Shown one piece after another: positions 55,831-64,000 of a stretch of 64,000 bases of DNA (position 1 is the stretch's first letter; every line of letters starts with the position of its first letter). The position numbers and the translations under genes are program-made. Source of the DNA: Toxorhynchites rutilus septentrionalis (Eukaryota; Arthropoda; Insecta; Diptera; Culicidae); the NCBI RefSeq assembly GCF_029784135.1, contig NC_073744.1, forward strand, positions 78,161,935-78,225,934, written 5' to 3'. A model generated the notes under the pieces. That model was not told where the DNA came from and made no database searches. It saw only the letters and a program-made list of their open reading frames with translations.

Positions 55831-56097
55831 CGGCGCTCGCTTATATACCGATTGGTGATTTCAATAGCCTGTTTTGAAACCAATTTTAAGGCTATTGAAA
55901 CAAGTTTTTAGATGAAAAAGTAACAAGTATATAACGCGTAGACATTTTATCTTTCGAATGAAGTGTTTATCATACCATTTCGTTCAGTTGTTTAAGAGCT
56001 ATTAACGCTCAAAATCTCGGTGTCCGGCGTAACGCTTTCGTTTTCGAAACTTTGATTTTACACCCCGGTATAGAAATGAAAGACGTAGTCCTACGTC

Positions 56098-59000
56098 AAA
56101 AGTGCTCCACCTTCGATTGTCGACTTTTCTTCTGTAGCTGGTCGCAATCGTCTACCAGAAAATAATAATCAAATAAATATGAGGTCATCGGGATGTGATA
56201 ATGTGATCGCGTCTTCGACTAGTGTAGGGCCAATGTTACACGATAGATTAGTAGAGAAAAGTGTACCAGAAGTTTTTCCCTTCTACTATGGGCCCAGTCA
56301 CATACCTATGCCCAGTTGTAACCCTATGTTCTCAACTTTCAATCCAAGTCTGGGTCAGAATTATAACACAAACAGTTTGATGCAAAACTTCCACAACATC
56401 GTCGCTACTAATCCAACAATGTCGTTTCTCAATGGGGGCGCTGGATGCTTGGCAAACGGGTATCCAGTAAGTTCACAAAATCCTGCTTCATCAATAACGA
56501 TGGGAATTTCTCGATCTATGCTGAATTTCGGATGTCAACCAACGTGGAGTAACGCGAATATTACCAGTACGAGCGTCGCTGGGACGAACGGTGGAATAGA
56601 GTCGGTCCCCATGAAGCACATTCCGGTTTCATCGCAGGGAAGGTCGATTCTGAACAGTGTCGGCGAAGTTCCAGGACTCACCAATGTATCGATGCCACCT
56701 ACATCCAGTGTAACCTTTCCCCAGTTTGGGACTCAGCAACAATCCGTTACTCCAGTCCGAAATGGGCCATCTAGTGAACAAATGGCGGCGAGGCAAGTGA
56801 TGCCACGGGAGTTGCCAAACTTCTCTGGCGATCCGCAGGACTGGCCGTTGTTCTACAGCTCGTTCTTCAACTCCACAGAAGCGTGTGGATATACGGATTC
56901 GGAAAACCTGGCGAGATTGCAGCGTTGTCTAAAGGGTAGTGCGTTAGAAGCAGTTCGGAGTCGTTTGCTGATGCCACAGTCTGTGCTTTTCGTTATCGAT
57001 ATACTTAGAAGGTTGTATGGTCGACCTGAAATTTTAATACATTCTCTCCTCCAAAAGTTGCGAACGGTACCTTCTCCAAAATTTGATAACCTGCAGTCGC
57101 AGATTAACTTCGGTCTCGCGGTACAAAACGTCGTAGATCATATGACTATCGCTAATCTTCCTGATCATCTGTGGAATCCGACGCTGCTCCACGAATTGGT
57201 AGAGAAATTGCCACCTCAAATCAAGATGCAGTGGTCTTACTACAAGAGCAGATTCTCTTGTGTCAACCTAACGACCTTTAGTGCTTTCATGTCCGAGCTT
57301 GTGATGATGGCCTCTGACGTTACGCTTCCGATGGACGCCCTCGCACTGAACTCGAAGACTGGTAAATCGATTAAAGAAAAACCGAAGCTGTACATGCATA
57401 CTGAGGATCAGCGGGAGAGGAACTCTGAATTAGCCGAGAAAATGAAGACGCCAATGGAACAGCCAAAGAAGACCTGTGTGTATTGCGGTAAAGAACGTCA
57501 CGAGATCGCGAACTGCATCCAATTCAAAGCGCTCGATGTTGACGGTAGGTGGAAGGCAGTTAAAGAAAAGAACCTGTGTAGGAGTTGCCTTGTACCACAC
57601 CGCAAATGGCCATGTCGTACCCGAAAGGAGTGTGGCATTAACGGATGTAGAATATATCACAACAGTCTTCTACATCCAACGAGCAGTTCGGAAAAGACGA
57701 ACACAGCGAGAACTACAGGGAATACAGACACTGTTGTACATCAAAATCTACATCGCTCTAGGTCTTATTCTTTATTCCGTTATTTGCCAGTTACTATACA
57801 TGGAAATGGAAAACATGTCAGTACTTATGCGTTCCTGGACGATGGATCGAATTCTACCCTTCTGGAAAACAAAATCGCGTCCGCTCTAGGCATCAAGCTA
57901 CATCTAGCTGGTGAGGTGCAAAATCGCGATCTGCATCAGTGGATGAAGCAATTTTTTGCCGTTGAAGAGTCGAGTGTAACGGTTAAACCCGAACCGGAAG
58001 AAGACAAACGAGCGCGGAGAATAATGGAAGCAACCACACGACGTGTCAAAGGTGGTTTCGAGACAGGGCTGCTTTGGAGGTTCAACAACATCTGCTTTCC
58101 CGATAGCTATCCGATGGCATTGCGGCGATGGCATGCGTTGGTGAAACGACTAAGTCGAGATCCAGTTCTTGAAGCAAAGGTGAGAAACCAGATAATGGAA
58201 TATGAAGTGAAGGGTTATGCTCATCGAACTACGCCAGAAGAACTTAGATCTACGAACCCAAATAAGGTCTGGTATCTACCTTTGGGAGTCATACAGAACC
58301 CGAAGAAACCGAATAAGTTGCGGTTGATATGGGACGCTAAAGCACGAGCAGGAGGAGTGTCGTTCAACGACATGCTATTAAAAGGTCCTGATCTGCTGGT
58401 AGCCCTGATGGAGGTATTACTACGGTTCAGACAAGGGAACATCGCAATAGTAGGCGACATAAGAGAGATGTTCCATCAGATTTGGATTCGAGACGAAGAC
58501 AAGCAGGCCCAGCGATTCATTTATCGATCATGCCCTGGGTCTGAACCCCAGATATATACTATGGACGTTGCGACGTTTGGAGCGACATGCTCGCCGAGTC
58601 TGGCACAGTACGAAAAGAACAAAAATGCAACGGAGTTCGCGAGATCATTTCCGAGAGCGGTGAAAGCCATAACAGATAACCACTACGTGGATGATTTTCT
58701 GGACAGCGTAGACACAGAAAAGGAGGCCGTCCAGTTGGTTAACGAAGTGAAATTCGTCCATTCTCAAGCAGGATTCGATATCCGTAACTTCTGCTCTAAT
58801 TCAGTCGAAGTCCTAGCGAGAATCGGAGAAACGGAAGAACGCCAGCAGGTATCCATGAACCTGGACAAATCACCAGAGCCTGAACGGGTGCTGGGATTGA
58901 TCTGGAGGCCAGCAGACGATGTCTTTAGCTTTGACTTGAGCAATATGAAGGAGGAGATTAGGGAACTTGTCGAGAGTAGAACCATTCCTAGCAAACGACA

Positions 59001-59265
59001 GGTTCTGCGAACTGTAATGTCCCTATTTGACCCATTGGGACTCATTTCACACTTCGTGGTGCATGGGAAGATTCTCATGCAACAGATTTGGAGAACCGGA
59101 ACGGACTGGGACGAACTCATTGTGGAGGAATTGTGGGATCAATGGAAGCAGTGGTGCCAATACATGCAGTGTTTGGATGAAGTGAGAGTACGAGTGAATT
59201 GGCATGTGCGGCGGTTCTTTATCTCCGAGTCCTCGACAGCGGTAAGCCCAGGTGTGCTCTGGTAG
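56098..59265 (+). pseudogene. BEL gag-pol: gag, protease, reverse transcriptase
   Basis: Continues the gag frame from 52209; the first internal Met is at 56179. In order: Gly/Asn/Ser-rich region; gag core (LPNFSGDPQDWPLFYSSFFN, near 215 residues from that Met); zinc knuckles (CVYCGKERHEIANC, CRSCLVPHRKWPC); aspartic protease start (TYAFLDDGSNSTLLE). A jump from ASALGIKLHLAG straight to HQWMKQFFAVEESSV marks a deletion of roughly 100 residues. Reverse transcriptase follows with LRLIWDAKARAGGVSFNDML and the catalytic HYVDDFLDSV. The frame ends at 59265, just after a second deletion that removes the start of RNase H. Domain order identifies BEL/Pao. Not a working polyprotein. Confidence 0.88.
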
Positions 59266-61280
59266 CCGCTAAAACTAAAGTGGCCCCACTAAAACCTCTC
59301 TCCATTCCACGTCTTGAGCTTCAAGCAGCGATGATCGGAACAAGGTTGATGGACTTCGTCCTGAAATCCCTGGATGTCCAAATAAAGAAACGCTTCTTGT
59401 GGACAGATTCCTCAACTGTTCTCTGCTGGTTGCGGTCTGATAGCCGGCGGTATCATCAATTTGTTGCCTTTCGTGTAGGAGAGATCCTCTCAACAACTAC
59501 AGTGGATGAATGGCACTATGTACCATCAAAAATGAACATAGCCGACGCAGCCACGAAATGGAAGGAGGGGCCAAGCTTCGATCCGACCAGTCCGTGGTAC
59601 AATGCTCCAGAATTTTTATACCAAGAACAGGATCAGTGGCCTTCAGAACCCCCGCGGAAACAAGCAGAAACAGAAGTCGAACTGCGTTCTGGATTTTTAT
59701 TCCACGGCATGATGCCGAAAGCCGTTGTTGATTGTTCCAGGTTTTCAAACTGGAATCGTCTATTGAGGGCAACCGCTTACGCTTTGCGTGCTGTACGCAG
59801 ATTTAGAGGGGAACCGGCGTCCCAGTCGGATTTTCTATCTCAAAAAGAGTTGTGTGATGCGGAAATAGCAATATGGAAGCAGGTGCAAGCTGGAACCTAT
59901 TCAGACGAGTACGCGATTCTGGAGCGTAACCTGACGAATCCCACAAGTTTAGCTCCATTCCCGAAATCTAGTCCACTGTATCGACTTTCGGTATTCTTGG
60001 ATGAACGAGGTGTCGTCCGAATGAACAGTAGAATATCTACTTCGCCGTCTGTATCGTATGACACGAAATTTCCGATTGTGCTGCCAAGGAAAGAATATGC
60101 AGTCTATCTTCTAACGGAGAGCTATCACCGGAGGTTTCTTCACAGGAACGGGGAGACAGTCTGCAATGAAATGCGTCAACGATTCTTCGTACCCGGACTT
60201 CGAATTCTGATTCGGCAGGTGGCAAAGCAGTGCGTGACGTGTCGTATTCGAAAGGTTGTTCCAAATCCTCCTCTGATGTCAGCTCTGCCTGCAGTTCGTG
60301 TTACAGGAATGATCAGACCGTTTACGTTCACTGGAGTGGACTATCTAGGACCAATACAGGTCAAGCAAGGTCGCAGCTTAGTAAAGAGGTGGGTGGCATT
60401 GTTTACCTGCTTGACTATACGTGCTGTACATCTAGAAGTGGTGCACAGTCTGTCCACCCAGTCATGTATAATGGCCATCAGACGTTTTGTGGCTCGTCGT
60501 GGTTCCCCGGAGAATTTTTATAGTGACAACGGCACAAATTTCTTGGGAGCGAGCAACATATTGAAAAATCAGATACAGAATATCCATGAGGACTGTGCGG
60601 TCACGTTTACGAACAGCAAGACCAACTGGATTTTCAATCCACCATCAGCACCTCATATGGGCGGTTCATGGGAGCGTATGGTGCGCTCCGTAAAGGCTGC
60701 CATGTCAGCAATTGCGGACCATCCACATCATCCGAACGATGAAGTTCTGGAGACGGTAGTGCTGGAGGCTGAGGCAGTTGTCAACTCCAGGCCGCTAACT
60801 TACATCCCTTTGGAATCGATGGAGCAGGAGTCGCTTACGCCGAATCATTTCCTGCTCTTTGGCACCAAGGGTATCACACAGCCGGAGATGTCGACAAGGC
60901 TGGAAGGAGGAATCCTGCGTGACAGCTGGCGTCTAGCGCAATGCCTGGTGGATCATTTTTGGAACCGTTGGATTCGAGAGTACCATCCAACTATAACCAG
61001 ACGCACCAAGTGGTTCGAACCGGCTAAGCCGTTGGAAGTTGGGGACCTGGTACTCGTGGTAGAAGAGAGTAAACGGAACGGATGGTTGAGAGGCAGAATT
61101 CTAGATGTGGTTAAGGCAGCGGATGGGCAAGTTCGACGAGCAGTTGTGCGTACTAAAAACGGAATACTCAACAGACCTGCAGTGAAATTGGCACTTCTGG
61201 ATCTTCAGAAACCTGGGGACGGTCCGGAACTACACGGGCAGGGGGATGTTACGAAACCACAGGGCAGTTTCGTGCAGTAG
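59199..61280 (+). pseudogene. BEL pol, 3' part: RNase H and integrase
   Basis: In the next frame, overlapping the end of the previous part. It begins within RNase H (ACAAVLYLR, ALVAAKTKVAPLKPLSIPRL, LWTDSSTVLCWL, DAATKW). Integrase follows: an HHCC zinc-binding domain (YHRRFLHRNGE...CVTCRIRK), catalytic Asp in GVDYLGPI, Asp in YSDNGTNFLGA and Glu in GGSWERMVRSVK. The C-terminal GDLVLVVEESKRNGWLRGRI domain is typical of BEL integrases. The frame runs into the 3' LTR. The catalytic integrase residues are intact, but the upstream frameshift and missing first RNase H Asp disable expression as a polyprotein. Confidence 0.88.
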
Positions 61281-61835
61281 GAGGGTGAGCTCAGCCCGTC
61301 CGTAGCAGCCAACGTAAAAACAACAAATAAATAACGAGAAACGTCAGACAGCAAAACACAGTAGCAAAAACAAAACAATCTAACGTGATACGGCAAAAGA
61401 GTGGCAAACGAGTTGAGAAGAAAAATAATTAGTTATCCTAGAATAAAAATCTTTTTCTAATATATCTATATCCTACGGTTAGTAAAACTTACTTCTATAA
61501 TATACACTATTTCTACAACTATACTTACAACTTATTCTTACAGCTATTTACATTTACATTCCTACAACAAATCTTAACCTATTTCTACAATCAAGAGTGA
61601 ACTTAAAGGTAAATGAATTTATAAACTTAGCTAGACTTATAACTAATAGTACGGTCATTTAGTAGTCACTAATCAAGAGGATTTACAAAAGAAGTGTTCG
61701 GATAAAACGAAGAACAAAACGAAAATGTAAGTTAAAACTTTGTATATTGTGAACCATGAATATACACGAATACATTACAGCTTTGAAGCTGCGAGTTAGC
61801 TGCTATCTGGACGTTTTTCTTACCCCATCCGAACA
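61247..61835 (+). repeat. BEL/Pao 3' LTR
   Basis: 589 bp, identical by eye to 50748-51336. It is preceded by a purine-rich tract GGGCAGGGGGA, the likely polypurine tract for plus-strand priming. Confidence 0.92.
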
Positions 61836-62398
61836 TATGTGATACATTGTTTGACAGACTATTCTTTTCTGACAGATTGTGTAAATGCTTACGACATCGC
61901 CGGTTCGGTAGAAGTATTTTTTATATTTCATGCGAAATACGTGCAAATTTGTGCAAATAGAGAAAATCAGCCACATATTTGAAAAATAAAAACAAATTAT
62001 GAGCAAGCAGCGAAAGTGTCCGGTTAAAATTGTGCTGTTCGAAGAAAATCGCTAGCAACGTAGGTTTAGTTAGAATGGATAAAAAGTGATGTTCGGTCGG
62101 TTGCTTCGTGGCACAAGGAATAAAAAATATTGAGAAAAATTGTTGAGTGCGATTATCGGAGGTTTGATGTTTATTTTCTTGTTGTTTATTTTCGATGATG
62201 TTCAATTCCGCTGCTGCTACTACCGTTGCTTTCATAGTGTTTGCGTGTGTGGTTAGTGTGAACAGCACACCGACAGGACTGTTTTTCTGCTTGATTCGAG
62301 TGTGGTAGCGAAATTTATTAAATCTTCGTATGATTGGATCATAGACGATTGTGTTTTCGAGGAATTAAGTTTCCGGGTGCTTGAGATTCTTGAACATA
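61836..62398. other. Intergenic sequence right of the BEL element
   Basis: No gene recognised. AT-rich; a minus-strand open frame at 61921-62268 has no recognisable motif. Confidence 0.4.
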
Positions 62399-62510
62399 CA
62401 AGTAAACTTCGATATAACGTACCCTCGATTCAACGTACCCTCGATATTGCGTCATTCGATATAACGAACATTTTTCCTCGATATAGCGTACACTTTTTTA
62501 ATATGTTCAA
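62399..62510. repeat. CTTCGATATAACG-type repeat fragment
   Basis: AAACTTCGATATAACGTACC then CTCGATTCAACGTACC, TTCGATATAACGAACATTT and CTCGATATAGCGTACAC. Such TTCGATATAACGAAC motifs occur at ends of pogo/Tigger-type DNA transposons. Only a fragment is present. Confidence 0.4.
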
Positions 62511-62635
62511 ACTTTTTCCCCCATTGATGTACCTTGCTTCAAATGATAAATTCAGATTATTTTAACCATTCAGGTTTTGGAGGGAGAGTCAATTAACTAC
62601 ACTACATTTAGCTACAGCTACAATTAGTTGACCGA

Positions 62636-62870
62636 AAAAAATAAATAAATTGAAAAATTGAAAAATTGAAAAATTTTAAAATTTAAAAATTTAAAAATCG
62701 AAAAATCGAAAAATTGGTAAATTGGAAAATTGAAAAATTGTAGAATTGAAAGATTGGAAAATTGAAAAATTAGAAATCTGGGAAATTGGAGAATTGGAAA
62801 CTTGGAAAATTGGAAAATTGAAAAATTGGAAAGTTGGAAAACAGAATTGGAAAATTGGAAATTTTGGACA
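62636..62870. repeat. AAAATTG/AAATTGG minisatellite
   Basis: About 235 bp of imperfect 7-9 bp repeats (GAAAAATTG, GGAAAATTG, TTTAAAAATTT). It reads as Phe/Gln/Leu/Ile-rich on the minus strand, but that is a by-product of the repeat. Confidence 0.9.
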
Positions 62871-63516
62871 GTTGGGTTCACATATTTTAACGTAAGGACT
62901 ATTCACTTTTCACATACGAAAAAAAACCGTCTCTTCTAAATAAGATTTTTTGTGTGAAAATTCAAAGTTGACGTAATGTTGTATTAGACTTCCACATACT
63001 TCCTTTCCTACATATTCCATTACGTGATTAGTGAAAAACCCACAAGCTAAGTTCTAATAAATAACAAACTTTTCTGGAATACAAATCTTAGCAACAGTTA
63101 AGGCAGAATTAGTTCCCAATAATAGTTGATTCTGTCCATCAATACAATTACTTTGAAGCACACTAATTCATATAACAAATGATCTATTGTATGACCACTG
63201 TTCAGAATGTTGAAATTGCGGATTTTCAGAAATCCAAAGAATCAAAATTAATAGTAGTTGTTCCCATCACAGTCCTACGCCAAGTTTCCGTTTGTTCCTC
63301 TAGGTATAGATCCCTCTACGTTTTGGTTTTGAATTATTTCTTGTATCAATTGAGTTCTTTATAAGTTATTTAATTTTGGTGTGATACGAAGTTCACAGTT
63401 GTAGATGGTGTTCTCATACACCTTGTTTTTCTTGGATTTTCCAAATACAATACGTTTGAATTCATTACTCCGCAAGGCGTTTCTACAATGTGCAACATCC
63501 AGCATGACCCGGGATC
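62871..63516. other. AT-rich sequence left of an HCE-type end
   Basis: No gene recognised. Two weak variants of the HCE motif occur (ACGTAAGGACTATTCAC near 62890; CAGTCCTACGCCAAG near 63270). This stretch could be the interior of a diverged family member ending near 63566. Confidence 0.35.
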
Positions 63517-63570
63517 TCCTGTAGTCCTACGTCAACTATGCGGTCGTATCTTGATTACAACACCTATATT
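63517..63570 (-). repeat. Diverged HCE-type end A
   Basis: TAGTCCTACGTCAACTATGC, GGTCGTATCTTGATTACAAC and ACC align with end A of HCE-5 read outward (TAGTCCTACGTCACCCTTGC, GGTTATACCATAGATATAAC, CC). By this alignment the element would lie to the left and end near 63566. The matching end B was not found. Confidence 0.45.
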
Positions 63571-63675
63571 TTGTTTCTTTGAGTAAGCGTTAAGATAATT
63601 AATCTTTTATAGCAACGCTTTCTTCTATCGAAATTCAGGTTTCCCAGCTCTTGTGTACCGCGGTCAAGTGTGAAA

Positions 63676-64000
63676 ATGAATGTGTCTGTAGTGCGGAATC
63701 AACAAAAGGAGAATATGACTCAAAAATTGAGAGGAATTTTCTACGCGTCGGACGGTAGTCTGCAGTGCAGTTTAGAAGGTTGCACATATAAACCGAAGAA
63801 TTTTATTGTGACGAACTTGTTGCGGCACGTAAAGAATATACACCCGACCTGCGCCATAGCTTTGAAACTTTGTCATGAAATAACATCGGAGAAAGCTGCA
63901 GCTCGTGGGAAAAAGCGGCCAAGGGAGGAAGAGATGGTGACTGTCCGAGTGACAAAAGGAAAAGTCGTAGGCGGCCTAATTAAGATGGTCACATACCATA
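63676..64000 (+). CDS. C2H2/BED-like zinc-finger protein, partial at window edge
   Basis: The ATG at 63676 opens at least 108 codons, with no stop before the window ends. Residues ~32-58 hold C-x4-C...H-x4-H (LQCSLEGCTYKPKNF then NLLRHVKNIHP), the spacing of BED-type or C2H2 zinc fingers used by many hAT-like and other transposases as well as host DNA-binding proteins. A basic segment GKKRPREEE resembles a nuclear localisation signal. Whether this is a transposase or a host gene needs the sequence beyond 64000. The start is the first ATG in an otherwise open frame. Confidence 0.6.
   Translation, partial: MNVSVVRNQQKENMTQKLRGIFYASDGSLQCSLEGCTYKPKNFIVTNLLRHVKNIHPTCAIALKLCHEITSEKAAARGKKRPREEEMVTVRVTKGKVVGGLIKMVTYH

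Larger units (their letters stand above)
52210..56097 (+). mobile_element. HCE-5: histone H3-capture element, 3.9 kb
   Basis: End A on the left (CAGGAAGTGGGTTATATC, hairpin, GTGACGTAGGACTATCG) and end B on the right (GACGTAGTCCTACGTC), with exactly AAAA at 52206-52209 and 56098-56101. It shares both ends and several internal blocks with HCE-1 but carries an additional ~1.5 kb with an H3 pseudogene and stem-loop, a nested MITE (53926-54162) and probable H2B fragments. No transposase. Its insertion postdates that of the BEL element, whose LTRs look identical, so it is recent. Confidence 0.86.
50748..61835 (+). mobile_element. BEL/Pao LTR retrotransposon, interrupted by HCE-5
   Basis: Two 589-bp LTRs flank a gag-pol region of about 6 kb plus the 3.9-kb HCE-5. 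The gene order PHD-gag, protease, RT, RNase H, integrase is that of BEL/Pao elements. No 5-bp target duplication is visible (CCAGA on the left, TATGT on the right), so one flank may have been rearranged. The coding region has at least two deletions, so despite fresh LTRs this copy is defective. Confidence 0.92.

Noticed and set aside
62636..62870. A Phe/Gln-rich protein on the minus strand
   Set aside because: The frame is a translation of a 7-9 bp minisatellite.

Overview
This is a eukaryotic window, most likely from a culicine (Aedes-like) mosquito. The AT-rich sequence is dominated by nested transposable elements: an ITmD37E Tc1-like transposon, I-like and other non-LTR retrotransposons, a BEL/Pao LTR retrotransposon whose gag begins with a PHD finger, tRNA-derived SINEs and hAT remnants. 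The only clear host genes are three intronless copies of an omega-amidase/Nit2-like nitrilase, all on the minus strand (2537-3373 intact, 32283-33119 intact, 34156-34984 frameshifted by an 8-bp deletion). Each has a TATA box and GATA-type motifs just upstream.

The most striking content is a family of five non-autonomous mobile elements, called here HCE-1 to HCE-5 (histone-capture elements, a working label). They lie at 5303-7513, 8157-15187, 21265-28296, 44291-46737 and 52210-56097. Each is flanked by A4 or T4 on both sides. One end (end B) is the palindrome GACGTAGGACTACGTC. The other (end A) is a hairpin followed by GTGACGTAGGACTA. Inside are decayed pieces of replication-dependent histone genes: H2A in HCE-2, -3 and -4, H3 in HCE-5, and probable H2B fragments in HCE-1 and -5. 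These pieces keep histone 3' stem-loops and TATA boxes, so genomic histone DNA was captured rather than mRNA. No element contains a recognisable transposase.

HCE-2 and HCE-3 are 7.03-kb inverted copies of each other that I could tell apart by only one homopolymer base by eye. Each carries about five tandem 1.3-kb H2A units. Their flanks are unrelated: HCE-2 sits in an ITmD37E transposase gene (7941-16265) and HCE-3 in ORF1 of an I-like LINE (19812-31843, 15-bp target duplication). This points to very recent movement. HCE-4 splits ORF1 of a second LINE and HCE-5 splits the gag of the BEL element. In both, the host reading frame continues correctly once the element and one TTTT/AAAA copy are discounted, which fixes the target duplication at 4 bp.

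Layout: 1-2536 repeats, a histone-like stem-loop and a SINE; 2537-3520 Nit2 copy 1; 4014-7513 LINE fragments and HCE-1; 7941-16265 ITmD37E with HCE-2 inside; 16964-17744 a mariner-like remnant; 19812-31843 I-like LINE with HCE-3 inside; 32283-35110 Nit2 copies 2 and 3; 35572-41395 SINE, Tc1 remnant split by a hAT element, decayed I-like LINE; 41982-42252 SINE; 43680-49334 second LINE with HCE-4 inside; 50748-61835 BEL element with identical-looking LTRs and HCE-5 inside; 61836-64000 simple repeats, a further HCE-type end, and a zinc-finger reading frame running off the right edge.
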